64,000 bases of DNA, taken from the NCBI GenBank assembly GCA_042408875.1, contig JBHOQS010000009.1:1-64000 (forward strand), written 5' to 3'. The position numbers and the translations under genes were made by a program. Below are positions 7,863 to 17,055 of the stretch, in pieces (positions within the stretch are counted from its first letter, which is position 1; every line of letters begins with the position of its first letter). This stretch comes from JBHOQS01 sp042408875. GTDB lineage: Bacteria > Chloroflexota > UBA11872 > JBHOQS01. The notes beneath the pieces are model-generated. The model was given only the letters and a program-made list of their open reading frames with translations. It was not told the DNA's origin and made no database searches.

Positions 7863-9182
7863 CTACGCTGCCCCCAGGAGCGCGTTGAGCTCGCGCTCAA
7901 TCGCCGCGACAGCGTCTTTCGGCGACTCCTTCTGAGCCAGGACGTTGGCGCGGTGGGTATTGACGATCGCGTTCATCTCGTCCCACTTGACGATCAGGGG
8001 CTGCTTGCGCGCGCTCTTCGCCGCGTCGAGCCACTTCTGCTTAGTGATCTTGGTGGGGTTCTCACGCAGGAAGACCGTCTCCGCGATCTGCTTGTGTCCC
8101 GGGATGGAACGGCCGCCAGCGCGCTCCACAATGGTCTGCCCCTCCGGACCGGCGATAAAGGCGAGCAGGTCGTAGGCAGCGTCCTTCTCTTTACTGGCAG
8201 CGTTGATGACGTAGATGTCGGTGTACCAGCGGTGGTAGCGCGGCGCCGGGCCCTTCGGCCGCAGCACGATGTCGTAGTCGAAATCGAGCACACCCCACTG
8301 CGCCAGCACGAACGGCCCGGCATTGCCCAGGATCGCCTGCCGCCCGGCGTTCCACATGTTCACGCCCGACGGGCGGTCCCCGCCCATCCCACTGGGCCGC
8401 GGCTGCACGCGGTGCACCCAGGTCAGGTCATGCCACCATTGCAATGCCTGAGCGCCCTGCGGGGTGTTCACGACACAGCGCTTCTTGTCTTTATCTAGAA
8501 TATCGGCGCCGAAGTCCCACCACAACGGCCAGACCTCGGTGTAGTCTGTACCCCACACCTCGAGGTCGCCATTGGCATTGACCTTCGCCACCTGCTTCAG
8601 CATGGTGATGAACTCGTCGTGGGTCCAGTCCACGTCGAAGTTGGGCTTCAGGGTCACGCCGGCGTTCTGGAAGAGCGTCTTGTTGATGCCGAGCACGCCC
8701 ACGCCCCAGCCCTGGGGGATGCCGTAGGTCTTGCCCTCGTACTGCGCTTCCTCAAGCGCCAGCTCGTAGTAGTCGGAGAGCTTGATCTTTCGGCTGGCCA
8801 GCGGCTTGGTAATCTCGTCGAAGACACCCTGCACGGCGAACGGCAAGAACGCCCGCGTATACATCCAGATCACATCCGGTGCGGTGCCGGCCACAAAGCC
8901 GGTCTGCAGAAACGTCATGTACTCGGCCACCGAGGGGAAGTTGGTGGTCTCAATCTTGATTTGCGGGTACCTGCGCTGATACTCCACCAGGGGCGCGCCG
9001 ATTTTCTCAAAGTCGGCCTGCCCGACCTGGATGGCGTAGTAGAGCGTGGCCGGCTTCTTTGCCCCGGCGCCGGTGCCTTCGCTCGAAGGCGCCCCCACCC
9101 GACAGGCTGAGGCAAGGGCAACGGCCGTGCCCAGGCCGGCAAGGGCCCGGCGGCGGATGAGTGTACGACGAATCCTCGACAT
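7863..9182 (-). CDS. Extracellular solute-binding lipoprotein, family 1 (sugar ABC transporter type)
   Basis: This protein of about 439 residues has an Arg-rich N-terminus (RRTLIRRRALAGLG), a hydrophobic segment and a lipobox ending at Cys27 (LASAC), so it is exported and lipid-anchored. The body has the typical cluster B fold: VGQADFEKIGAPLVEYQRRYPQ, PDVIWMYTRA, a Trp-rich ligand cleft region and AYDLLAFIAGPEGQ near the C-terminus. The likely ligand is a mono- or oligosaccharide but is not predictable. The internal ATG (9180-9182) is favoured over 9215 because it starts the signal peptide. No permease or ATPase lies nearby. Confidence 0.87.
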   Translation of the reverse strand: MSRIRRTLIRRRALAGLGTAVALASACRVGAPSSEGTGAGAKKPATLYYAIQVGQADFEKIGAPLVEYQRRYPQIKIETTNFPSVAEYMTFLQTGFVAGTAPDVIWMYTRAFLPFAVQGVFDEITKPLASRKIKLSDYYELALEEAQYEGKTYGIPQGWGVGVLGINKTLFQNAGVTLKPNFDVDWTHDEFITMLKQVAKVNANGDLEVWGTDYTEVWPLWWDFGADILDKDKKRCVVNTPQGAQALQWWHDLTWVHRVQPRPSGMGGDRPSGVNMWNAGRQAILGNAGPFVLAQWGVLDFDYDIVLRPKGPAPRYHRWYTDIYVINAASKEKDAAYDLLAFIAGPEGQTIVERAGGRSIPGHKQIAETVFLRENPTKITKQKWLDAAKSARKQPLIVKWDEMNAIVNTHRANVLAQKESPKDAVAAIERELNALLGAA

Positions 9183-9467
9183 CTGTATTCCTTTGTGCTC
9201 GTTTATGCCACTCATACGAATTTATGATCCAGCTCTGAGGGACCCTGGTTGCTCATATCCCCGCAATGTATCGGCGGCGGTACAGTAGCGCGCTGTCCCT
9301 GGCCGGTCTGGCGTGGCTCCCTCGCGACCAGCCTGCCTGCGCTCACGCAGAGGACATAGAGAGTATAAGGTCAGCCCGCACACAGCGGCAAACGGGAGCA
9401 CACAGATGTGCGACTTTCGCCTGCGCGTGAGCTTCCTGCGAGCGCTGCCGCCACAGCGTACCGTATT

Positions 9468-10883
9468 TCAGCAGCGTGTATCCTTGAGAAGGCGTGTATC
9501 TTTGAAGCGCTCGTATGCCTCGCGCACGACCGCGTCCATCTGTTGCCTGACCACAGGCATATGCTGCGCCGGAGAGGCTTCATTGCGCCACATCACCGGC
9601 CCCTCGCGATCCTGGATCTCTTGCAGCGCACGCGCGTTAATCGTGTAGTGCGCCCAGTTGTCGATGTAGTTCTTGAGAAAGCCAAAAGTGGCCTGCTCGA
9701 ACTGCTGGATGGTCTGGAAGCCAGTCAGCGGGCGTGTGGCCGCGATCCACGGATCGAGCGCATCCTGGCGTGTAGAAGGACGCTTGGTCGCGCGTGAATA
9801 CTCAAGCTGGCCCTCGCGGCTGGTCAGGTACTTTACCAGTGCCCAGGCCGCCTCCGGCGCCTTCGTGCGGCGCGTGATCATGACGCCGTCAGTGAAGGCC
9901 ACGGTCTTGTTCATGGCCTTCCAGGGGAACGGGGCAAAGCCCAGCCGGAAGCCCGCGCCCTCGGCCAGGGAGGCGTACTCCCACCCGGTGGCCCACCACA
10001 TGGCAACGCGGCCGGTCTTAAACGGGTGCCCGCCCTGAGCAAGGCGGCTCTGTTCGCCTGGAGTGGGATGCACCTGGTACCGATAGATTAGGTCAACCCG
10101 GAATTGCAGCGCCTGCACGACCAGTGGGTGGTCGGCCTGAGTCTCCGTAGCGATGCCGTGGTCGTACCACTCGGCTTTGAAGGGGTCACCACCCCATGGA
10201 TACGCCCAGAAATGGAACTGGGCGCTGGTAACGAGGCCGTACACGGCATCCTCAGCGCCCCAGTTAGTGGTCAGGCGCCTGGCGACCTCGGCCATCCGGT
10301 CCATCGTCCAGCTCCGGTCCTGCCAGTCGGTCGGTGGATAGGGCAGCGCCGCCTTGTCGAAGAGGTCCATGTTGTAGAAGACACCCTGGCCCAGGGTGGT
10401 CAGCACCGGCAGCATCCACTGCTTGCCGCTGCGGCACATATCCAGATCATGCTGGAAGCCGCCAAACGGCGACAGGTCGATCTTGTCCCGCCTGATGAGC
10501 GGCGTGAGCTCCAGCACCTCCTCCTGGGCATAAAGCTGGATGAAGGTGCCCACGATGCCATTGTGCACGTCGGGTGGAGTACCGGCCGCGTAGAGCGTGA
10601 ACACCTTGTCCGCCCAGTTACCGCTCTCCAGGGTTAGCTGAATGGTCACGTTTGGCGCTCGCTCGCGCATCTGCGGTAGCACCACCCGTTCGGCCCACTC
10701 CACCTCGACCGGCTGGGCTCGCTGGAGCCAGGTGATCGTGCCCGACGCCGGCTGCGGCACACTATCCTGCCGCGACTGTTCGAAGCCGCCACGACATGCA
10801 GCCAGCGCCGCGAACCCCACTGCGGTCAGAAGCCGACGGCGCGACAGCCACATCCTTCGTGAAGACCAGTCAGCGCTGTTCAT
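9468..10883 (-). CDS. Extracellular solute-binding lipoprotein, family 1
   Basis: This lipoprotein of about 471 residues has twin-arginine-like SRRRLLTAVGFAALAAC, with the lipid-modified Cys at residue 30. It has family features such as VVLPQMRERAPNV, TPPDVHNGIVG, a cleft containing several Trp, and AWALVKYLTSREGQ. The ATG at 10881-10883 removes an unlikely 19-residue extension and follows GGAGGAG at a distance of about 12 bases. It is separated from the previous binding protein by 285 bp and is not very similar to it by eye, so the two probably bind different sugars. No transporter partner is adjacent. Confidence 0.85.
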   Translation of the reverse strand: MNSADWSSRRMWLSRRRLLTAVGFAALAACRGGFEQSRQDSVPQPASGTITWLQRAQPVEVEWAERVVLPQMRERAPNVTIQLTLESGNWADKVFTLYAAGTPPDVHNGIVGTFIQLYAQEEVLELTPLIRRDKIDLSPFGGFQHDLDMCRSGKQWMLPVLTTLGQGVFYNMDLFDKAALPYPPTDWQDRSWTMDRMAEVARRLTTNWGAEDAVYGLVTSAQFHFWAYPWGGDPFKAEWYDHGIATETQADHPLVVQALQFRVDLIYRYQVHPTPGEQSRLAQGGHPFKTGRVAMWWATGWEYASLAEGAGFRLGFAPFPWKAMNKTVAFTDGVMITRRTKAPEAAWALVKYLTSREGQLEYSRATKRPSTRQDALDPWIAATRPLTGFQTIQQFEQATFGFLKNYIDNWAHYTINARALQEIQDREGPVMWRNEASPAQHMPVVRQQMDAVVREAYERFKDTRLLKDTRC

Positions 10884-10931
10884 GCCCTCTCTCGACGCTC
10901 CTCCACAGGTATCGTTCAGCCATGCCCGTTC

Positions 10932-10965
10932 TTTGAACATTTTAAAATAATTTATTTGAACATTT
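10932..10965 (-). promoter_or_regulatory. Paired direct repeats upstream of the second binding-protein gene
   Basis: TTTGAACATTT occurs at 10932-10942 and again at 10955-10965, 23 bp apart (about two helical turns), in a strikingly AT-rich stretch. It lies 50-80 bp upstream of the start codon, where an operator or an activator site would be expected. Confidence 0.4.
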
Positions 10966-11000
10966 ATCTGGGTATTTAACGATTTATACGACTAATATGA

Positions 11001-11564
11001 TTATTTATGTGAGAAGAGGCTGAGGCGATGCACGCCCCAGGCAAGCATGCCCAGGAGGACCGCTCCTGGGAGGCTGTACAGCACGCTCAGCGCCCAGGCT
11101 TGGGCCAGGGTGACCTTGACCAGCACGATGCCCAGCAGGACCCCGCCACGTAGCCCATACTGGGCTATCGCTGCCCCGGCTTCGGGCAGCGCGGCAAGCA
11201 CGGCAGGGAGGGTGGATATCGCCAGCCCGGCGAGGAAGGCACTGGGGAGAGCCGCGCGCACCAGACACCACAGGGAACGATCCCAGGTGCGTTCGAGGCG
11301 GCGGCGCAACTGCCTTCCCACAAACATCCCGCCCACCGCGCAGAGCACGACGCCAAGCGCTGGCGGGAGCCCCCAGAATTTCTCTCCAAATGAGGCGTCG
11401 ATGAGCGGCGCCGTCCCCAGAGCCAGCACACCGGCCAGCGTACCCACCAGTGTGCCGAGTGCCGGGAGCACAAGCAGGCGAAGCAGCTGGTCGCGCCGCG
11501 GCCGCTGTGGCGGGGCTCCCATCATGGAGGGACGTCTCGAGGGACGAGTAGCAACCTGTGACAT
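11001..11564 (-). CDS. Uncharacterised membrane protein, about five transmembrane segments
   Basis: This 187-residue protein has a basic N-terminus (RRPSMMGAPPQRPRRDQ) followed by hydrophobic stretches at about residues 26-52, 68-86, 102-125 and 138-180, with a positive patch RRRLERTW near 90. I do not recognise a family, and no catalytic motif is visible. The start is uncertain: GGGAG is about 14 bases upstream of 11564, and Met14 or Met15 are alternatives. Another long frame overlaps it (11005-11619) but lacks the hydrophobic pattern, so this frame is preferred. Confidence 0.6.
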   Translation of the reverse strand: MSQVATRPSRRPSMMGAPPQRPRRDQLLRLLVLPALGTLVGTLAGVLALGTAPLIDASFGEKFWGLPPALGVVLCAVGGMFVGRQLRRRLERTWDRSLWCLVRAALPSAFLAGLAISTLPAVLAALPEAGAAIAQYGLRGGVLLGIVLVKVTLAQAWALSVLYSLPGAVLLGMLAWGVHRLSLFSHK

Positions 11565-11681
11565 AGATGCTTTTTGGCTCCCGATAAAGCACCACAGAGC
11601 GCTCAGTCAGGCTCAGCATGCCGGAGGCGCCACCAGGCTGAGCTCGACCAGCACGCCTAGGACCGGCGGCAGCGGCTCCCG

Positions 11682-12307
11682 CTACAGCCAGGCCATGCGC
11701 AGCCAGAAGCCCGCCAGCATCATCGAACGATAGACCCCTTCGGCATCAGGCAGCACTACTCGGCAGTGCCCACCCGGGCTAAGCTGGAAGAACTCGGCCT
11801 GCTGCCGGTCAGGGTCGATCAGCCGATACTCGGGATGCCGGCCGCCTCGTATTCCCCATACTTCTCGCCGCAGCCACGACTGATGCGCTCCGGGGCGGTG
11901 ATCTCCACCACCAGATCGGCCGGGCCCTTCAGGTACGGTGTCCGCAGCCGGTCGAGATGCCCCCGCGCCACGAAGAGCAGGTCAGGCTCGCGACCGGGCC
12001 CACCGGACCCCAGGTTCATCTGGAACGGCGCCGAGAGCACGATGCCGCGCCCGCGGACCTCGGCGAAAATACCTAGGACGATACCGAAAGACCATACGAG
12101 TGCGTGATGACGCTCCGATGCCGACGACAAGAGGCTGACCGCTCCATCGATCCACTCGGCCCAGGCGTCCTCGCTACACCAGGCCGGAAATTCCTCGGAG
12201 GTCATCCGGCCCGGCAGCGCCCGGTGCCGGTGCTCCAAGAGCTTGCATCCTATGCCTACCCCACTCGTGCCTACCCCACTCGCGGCCACGGCACGCGCAT
12301 CCGCCAT
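11682..12307 (-). pseudogene. Uma2 family (DUF820) nuclease-like gene with a frameshift
   Basis: The N-terminal part reads as a Uma2 protein (MTSEEFPAW, then EPDLLFV and ADLVVEITAPE, with GEKYGEYEAAGIP). The frame is lost at about 11830, inside a run of three C. One extra base would continue it as PEYRLIDPDRQQAEFF and on to a stop at 11682-11684. The combined length, about 208 residues, is normal for Uma2. Either a one-base deletion or a sequencing error explains it. The ATG at 12305-12307 is the likely start, with TTACAAT just upstream. Uma2 proteins have a PD-(D/E)XK-like fold; their role is not established. Confidence 0.7.
12253..12282. repeat. 15-bp perfect tandem duplication within the Uma2 gene
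   Basis: TGCCTACCCCACTCG occurs twice in direct succession. It is in frame and gives a doubled SGVG-type peptide near the N-terminus of the Uma2 product. Confidence 0.85.
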
Positions 12308-12683
12308 CTCCGGGGATTGTAACACGCCCGGTCTGTGTCTGAGAGGGCGCCTGAGCTGTAGACCATCTCTGCAGGTCATGGCAAAGGTATCTAGGGACGG
12401 CGTCGATGAGACAGCGCGCACGGTCGGGAAGGCGTCGGAGGGGCAGATGGCACCGGCCATGTTCATCCGGCCGGGTGCCCACAAAACAGAAAAATAGGCC
12501 CCGTCTCGGCGGACCAGGCTGACGAGGGAGACGACCCGGCCGGGGCCGCGCCCTGAAGCCTTTGCCGCTCAGCGGGCAGCGGTGGCACAGTCGGTCCTCC
12601 AGCGCTCCTCGGGCACCGCGCTGCCCCATGCGGCGCGCTGGAGCCTCGCCGGGCACGCCATGACTGTTCCGTGCACTGCGCCA

Positions 12684-12712
12684 TTGACAGCCATCGGGGC
12701 AAGAGATATGTT
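12684..12712 (+). promoter_or_regulatory. Sigma-70 promoter of the MarR-type regulator
   Basis: A perfect TTGACA at 12684-12689 is followed after 17 bp by TATGTT at 12707-12712. The start site would be near 12719. That makes an ATG at 12718 unusable except as a leaderless start and favours the downstream GTG at 12769. Confidence 0.7.
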
Positions 12713-12768
12713 TATATATGAACTATTCTCACCGCGGAATGCCGGAGTCCGATCGCGGGAGGGGCGAC

Positions 12769-13209
12769 GTGGAGCAGGTGCGTGGTGTGCGGGATCCGGC
12801 AGTGCTGGCCTGGCTGCGCCTGGCGCGGGTGTACAGCAAGATGCAGCGCCATCTGCAGCAGCATGTGCGCCGCTTTGGCCTGAGCCTGCCCCAGTTTGAT
12901 GTGCTGGCCCATATTGGGGCAGCTGAAGGGATCAGCCAGCAGGCCCTGGCCGAACGGCTATTGGTGACGAAGGGCAACATCTGCGGCCTGCTCGACCGTA
13001 TGGCCGCGGCAGGGCTGGTGGAGCGGCGCGCTGACCCCGCCGACCGGCGGGTCAACCGGCTCTACCTCACGCCGGCCGGCCGCTCCCTCTTTGCCCACGT
13101 CGTCCCGGCCCATGAGGCCGCGGTAGCCCGCCTGATGGGTGCCCTGCCGCCCAACGAGCAGCGCACGCTGCTCTGCTTGCTGCGTACCCTCGACCGGGCG
13201 CTCCCGTAG
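12769..13209 (+). CDS. MarR family transcriptional regulator
   Basis: This winged-helix dimer of about 146 residues should bind a short palindrome near its own or neighbouring genes. The recognition region is SLPQFDVLAHIGAAEGISQQALAERLLVTKGNICGLLDRMAAAGLVER, followed by the wing RADPADRRVNRLYLTPAGRSLF. The GTG at 12769 is chosen because GGGAGGGG lies five bases upstream and the promoter at 12684 places the transcript start near 12719. A longer frame from ATG 12718 would need a leaderless message. A perfect 28-bp palindrome 86 bp downstream, in front of doxX, is a possible target. Confidence 0.85.
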   Translation: MEQVRGVRDPAVLAWLRLARVYSKMQRHLQQHVRRFGLSLPQFDVLAHIGAAEGISQQALAERLLVTKGNICGLLDRMAAAGLVERRADPADRRVNRLYLTPAGRSLFAHVVPAHEAAVARLMGALPPNEQRTLLCLLRTLDRALP

Positions 13210-13295
13210 TCTTTAGGCTCGTCAGAGCCCAGGAGCTTGTTGCCATACCCTCGCCTGCTGTGCTGTTTGGCGCGCAGCAGCTCTAGACAATAATC

Positions 13296-13323
13296 AGCCG
13301 GGAGAGCAGCTGCTCTCCCGGCT
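13296..13323. promoter_or_regulatory. 28-bp perfect palindrome between the MarR and DoxX genes
   Basis: AGCCGGGAGAGCAG at 13296-13309 is followed immediately by its exact complement at 13310-13323, with no loop bases and no T run after it. It could be an operator for the MarR-type regulator, or a terminator-like hairpin for its transcript. The absent loop favours a protein-binding site. Confidence 0.5.
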
Positions 13324-13345
13324 GGAGGTGTACAAGGGCATACAC

Positions 13346-13378
13346 GAGGCTATTCAGAGGCTATTCAGAGGCTATTCA
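13346..13378. repeat. Three tandem copies of an 11-bp unit before doxX
   Basis: GAGGCTATTCA is repeated three times without mismatch and ends two bases before the DoxX ribosome binding site. The period is one helical turn. It could hold bound protein or affect translation, and its copy number may vary. Confidence 0.85.
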
Positions 13379-13393
13379 ACGGAGGTGATGGAG

Positions 13394-13912
13394 ATGCCTA
13401 CGGACCTCGGTCTGCTGATCCTGCGAGTCGTGGTTGGCTTGCTCCTGGCCGGACACGGCGCCCAGAAGCTGTTCGGCTGGTTCGGCGGTCCGGGGCTGAA
13501 CGGCTTCGCCGGCTGGCTGGCTTCGATGGGACTACGACCGCCGCGGCTGTGGGCCGTGTTGGGTGGCCTGGTCGAATTTGTGGGGGGCCTGCTACTGACC
13601 CTGGGTTTGTTCACCCCCCTCGGGTCGCTGGGCATTCTCGCCTCGATGTTAATGGCAATCATTAAGGTGCACTGGCCCAGGATCTGGGTGTCTGAGAACG
13701 GCCTTGAGTATCCGCTGGTCAATGCCACCGTCGCCTTCGTGCTGGGTCTGATCGGGCCGGGGACGTATTCGCTGGACGCGGCCTGGAGGACGTCCCTGCC
13801 GCAGCCAGTGAGCTTCTGGGTGGGCCTGGTGATCGTGATCCTGGGCATCATCGTGGCCCTGGCTACCAGCGCCGCGCCTGCCACGCAGCGCGAGGCAGCC
13901 CGCCCCGCTTAA
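13394..13912 (+). CDS. DoxX family membrane protein
   Basis: This four-helix inner-membrane protein of about 172 residues begins with MPTDLGLLILRVVVGLLLAGHGAQKLFGWFGGPG, the DoxX signature. Further hydrophobic segments follow at about residues 60-80, 85-105 and 150-168. DoxX proteins are linked to redox and sulfur stress or act as subunits of membrane oxidoreductase complexes, but this member's role is unknown. The ATG at 13394 is chosen because GGAGGTG lies six bases upstream. The upstream MarR gene, perfect palindrome and triple repeat suggest regulated expression. Confidence 0.85.
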   Translation: MPTDLGLLILRVVVGLLLAGHGAQKLFGWFGGPGLNGFAGWLASMGLRPPRLWAVLGGLVEFVGGLLLTLGLFTPLGSLGILASMLMAIIKVHWPRIWVSENGLEYPLVNATVAFVLGLIGPGTYSLDAAWRTSLPQPVSFWVGLVIVILGIIVALATSAAPATQREAARPA

Positions 13913-14059
13913 GCGTGCGCTGTGCCGGCAAACATAGTATCCTGTAAGGCAGCAAGGCAAGGAAAGTACATAAAGCGAAGACGAAAAATACAGGTGAAAC
14001 CGCGGTCCGGCACCGGCCGGTGCCGGACCATGCCGCGCTCTTGCAGGCAGGATAGCGCG

Positions 14060-15625
14060 ATGGCCGTCACTTTCGGGGTCGAGACTGCACCGGCACCCAA
14101 TCCCCTGCGCGAAGGCTTGCAGGTACCGCTGCTGCCGGACCCCTGTGTGATGGTTATCTTCGGCGCCTCAGGAGACCTCACCCGACGGAAACTTGTGCCC
14201 GCGCTGTACAATCTTGCCCTGGAAGGGCTCTTACCTCCCGGCTTCTCCGTGGTCGGCTTCGGCCGCACCGAGCTGGACGATGCCGGCTTCCGGCAGGCCA
14301 TGCTGGAAGCCGTCAAGCACTACTCGCGCACCCGGCCGGTGCAGCCGTCCGTGTGGGAGAGCTTCGCCCAGGGATTGTTCTACCAGTGGGGGGACTATGA
14401 CGATCCGGCAAGTTATACCCGCCTGAGCTCACTGCTGCGGCAGCTGGATAGCGAACGCGGCACGCAGGGCAACCGCGTGTTCTATCTGGCTACCCCGCCC
14501 AGCGCCTATCCCATCATCATCCGCCGATTGGGCGAGGCCGGTCTGTCACAAGAGGGCGTCGAGGGGCACGGCTGGGCACGCGTCATTATCGAGAAGCCGT
14601 TCGGGCACGATCTCCCCAGCGCGCGGCAATTGAATGCCCTTGTGCAGGAAGTTTTCCGCGAGCACCAGATCTATCGCATCGATCACTATCTCGGCAAAGA
14701 GACCGTCCAGAACATCCTGGTGTTTCGCTTCGCCAACGGCATCTTCGAGCCACTGTGGCACCGCGGCTACGTCGACCATGTTCAGATTACTGTGGCTGAA
14801 GAGCTGGGCGTAGAAGGGCGCGGCGCCTACTACGAAGAGGCCGGCGTGGTGCGCGACATGTTCCAGAACCACTTACTCCAGCTCCTGACCCTGGTAGCCA
14901 TGGATCCGCCGGTGGCGTTTGAAGCAAACGCCGTGCGGGATAAGAAGGTCGAGGTACTGCGCGCTGTGCGGCCCTTTAGCGTTGAAGATGTGCCGCACGT
15001 AGCCGTGCGGGCGCAGTATGGCCCCGGCTTTGTGGGCGGAGCGCCAGTGCCGGGGTATCGCCAGGAGCCAGGTGTGCGGCCGGACTCGACGACACCCACC
15101 TACGCCTGCCTGCGCCTATACATCGACACCTGGCGCTGGGCAGGCGTGCCGTTCTACTTGCGCTCAGGGAAACGCATGCCCAAGCGGGCTACCGAGATCG
15201 CTATCCAGTTCCATCAGGTGCCGCTGTCGCTGTTCCGCCAAAGCACCACCGATCGCCTGGAGCCGAACGTGCTGGCGCTGCGCATCCAGCCCGATGAGGG
15301 CATCACCTTGCGCTTTGCCTCGAAAGTGCCAGGCCCGGCGCTGCGCGTGCGCTCGGTCACCATGGACTTCCGCTATGGGGCCTCGTTCGGCGTGCAGGCG
15401 CCGGAAGCGTATGAGCGGCTGCTACTGGACTGCATGCTAGGTGACTCGACGCTCTTCACACGCAACGACGAGGTCGAGCTAGCCTGGCGCATTGTCACGC
15501 CGCTGCTCGAGGCATGGGACGGGCCAGCGCGCGAGCCTATCCCGCAATACGAAGCCGGGACCTGGGGGCCGCCCGAGGCCGACGCCTTTATCGGGCGTGA
15601 CGGACGGGAATGGAGGCGCCTGTAG
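14060..15625 (+). CDS. zwf: Glucose-6-phosphate 1-dehydrogenase
   Basis: This 521-residue cytosolic enzyme oxidises glucose 6-phosphate to 6-phosphogluconolactone with NAD(P)+, the entry to the oxidative pentose phosphate pathway. The coenzyme site is GASGDLTRRKLVPALYNL near residue 35. The active-site motif RIDHYLGKE is near residue 210, containing the substrate His and Lys. The ATG at 14060 gives the usual N-terminus; the frame is open to 13922 but that part is not protein-like. The gene is followed by opcA after two bases, the normal arrangement in actinobacteria, cyanobacteria and Chloroflexota. Confidence 0.95.
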   Translation: MAVTFGVETAPAPNPLREGLQVPLLPDPCVMVIFGASGDLTRRKLVPALYNLALEGLLPPGFSVVGFGRTELDDAGFRQAMLEAVKHYSRTRPVQPSVWESFAQGLFYQWGDYDDPASYTRLSSLLRQLDSERGTQGNRVFYLATPPSAYPIIIRRLGEAGLSQEGVEGHGWARVIIEKPFGHDLPSARQLNALVQEVFREHQIYRIDHYLGKETVQNILVFRFANGIFEPLWHRGYVDHVQITVAEELGVEGRGAYYEEAGVVRDMFQNHLLQLLTLVAMDPPVAFEANAVRDKKVEVLRAVRPFSVEDVPHVAVRAQYGPGFVGGAPVPGYRQEPGVRPDSTTPTYACLRLYIDTWRWAGVPFYLRSGKRMPKRATEIAIQFHQVPLSLFRQSTTDRLEPNVLALRIQPDEGITLRFASKVPGPALRVRSVTMDFRYGASFGVQAPEAYERLLLDCMLGDSTLFTRNDEVELAWRIVTPLLEAWDGPAREPIPQYEAGTWGPPEADAFIGRDGREWRRL

Positions 15626-15627
15626 CG

Positions 15628-16806
15628 ATGAGCCCGCCGCGTGAGGCATCCCGCCTGCTCTCTGGCGCGCCGCGACGGGTAGACCTCCGCGCCATCGAGC
15701 AGGAGCTGGCCTCGTTTTGGGAGGCGGCCGGGGTACCGGGGGACGGGCATGGCCCGGTGATCACCGCCCGTGTGCTGAACCTCATCGCCATTGTCACGAG
15801 CGCGGCGGAGACCGAACGGGTGCAGCAGACGCTTAGCGGGCTGATCTACCGCTATCCATGCCGCGCCATCGTGGTGATCGCCCAGGCAGAGGCTCCCGAG
15901 CCGAGCCTGGAGGCCTGGATCCAGGCCCATTGCCAGCTTCCCGACCCCTCAGGGGTACAGGTCTGCTGCGAGCAGATCTCGCTGCAAGCGAAGGGGACGG
16001 CGCTGCGGGAGGCCTGGGGCGTCGTGCTCCCCCTGCTGATGCCCGACCTGCCGGTGTCGCTCTGGTGGCTGGGCGAGCCTCCCCAGAGCACGCCGCGTGA
16101 GCGCCGGGGGACGCCAGGGCGCTCGGGCGAAGACCTGCTTACCGAGCTACTCGAACGGCTGCTAGGCGTGAGCGACCAGCTCATCGTTGACAGCGCGGCG
16201 TTCGCCCGGCCTCCGGCCGGGCTACGGTGGCTGGCGGCGCGCTGCGACCAGGCGGCCGGGCGCTATCACGTGGCTGACCTGACATGGGCACGTCTGGCGC
16301 CGTGGCGGACGCTGCTGGCGCAGTGTTTCGACCCGCCCGACACACGAATGTATCTGGACCGGCTCGAGCGGATCGAGCTCGAGCACGCGCCTGGACCTGG
16401 CGGCGAGATCGAGGGAGTGCTCCTCGTTGCCTGGCTGGCCAGCCGCCTCGGCTGGGAGCCTGCCCCGCCCGACCGGGGCGATGCCAGCCTATCCCTGCGG
16501 GCAGGGGATCGCCTGATCGAGGTCGAGCGCCGCGCTCAGGATGCGGCGAGTCCGACGGCCGGTGCAGTACAGCTGGTCGTGCTCCACGCCGGGGAGGCCC
16601 GCTTTGTTGTGCGACTGACCGAGCCCTCGTGCGCCGCTGTGCAGGCCATCCTGAAGCAGCGCGCACATCCACCGCGGGTGCTGCGGCTCCCACCTGCCGG
16701 AGAGGCCGAGCTGCTGGCCCGGCTGCTCGATACGCTCGGTGGCGACCCTGTCTACGAAGCTGCGCTGGCCCTGGCTGTGCGGCTGATCGAGCCGGCCAGG
16801 GGATGA
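15628..16806 (+). CDS. opcA: Glucose-6-phosphate dehydrogenase assembly protein OpcA
   Basis: This 392-residue OpcA protein is needed for assembly or activation of Zwf, encoded two bases upstream. Family features include an N-terminal RARVLNLIAIV-like segment (here ITARVLNLIAIVTSA), PCRAIVV, and LPLLMPDLPVSLWWLGEPP near residue 140, followed by VDSAAF. ATG 15628 is chosen, with GGAGG 11 bases upstream inside the zwf 3' end; an overlapping start at 15610 is possible. Its immediate linkage to zwf supports the call strongly. Confidence 0.92.
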   Translation: MSPPREASRLLSGAPRRVDLRAIEQELASFWEAAGVPGDGHGPVITARVLNLIAIVTSAAETERVQQTLSGLIYRYPCRAIVVIAQAEAPEPSLEAWIQAHCQLPDPSGVQVCCEQISLQAKGTALREAWGVVLPLLMPDLPVSLWWLGEPPQSTPRERRGTPGRSGEDLLTELLERLLGVSDQLIVDSAAFARPPAGLRWLAARCDQAAGRYHVADLTWARLAPWRTLLAQCFDPPDTRMYLDRLERIELEHAPGPGGEIEGVLLVAWLASRLGWEPAPPDRGDASLSLRAGDRLIEVERRAQDAASPTAGAVQLVVLHAGEARFVVRLTEPSCAAVQAILKQRAHPPRVLRLPPAGEAELLARLLDTLGGDPVYEAALALAVRLIEPARG

Positions 16807-16995
16807 GACGGCCGCCTAGAAAGCTGCCGGGTGGGGTCCGGCCAGCAGGACGGGCCTTGCGCCTGCCCTCTCAGACAACGGGTGTGGGCTGTTCATCGTT
16901 TATCTCCCACCATGTGTGCCTTCAGGGGCACGGGCTGCCCCTACGACACAGCGGCCGCGGAGCCTGGCCGTGCGACACCGCACGCCGCGTGCCCG

Positions 16996-17004
16996 TGCTA
17001 TAAT
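16996..17004 (+). promoter_or_regulatory. Extended -10 promoter element before the E1-beta gene
   Basis: TGCTATAAT carries the TG extension and a perfect TATAAT, 52 bp before the ATG at 17056. No good -35 hexamer is present, which fits an extended -10 promoter. Confidence 0.5.
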
Positions 17005-17055
17005 CGGCGGCGGTTGCCGCAGGCTTGCGATGCGGCCACGTGGGAGCAAGCTGCC

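Noticed and set aside
12718..12768. Upstream ATG as start of the MarR regulator
   Set aside because: The promoter places the transcript start at about 12719 and no ribosome binding site precedes the ATG, while GTG 12769 has GGGAGGGG.
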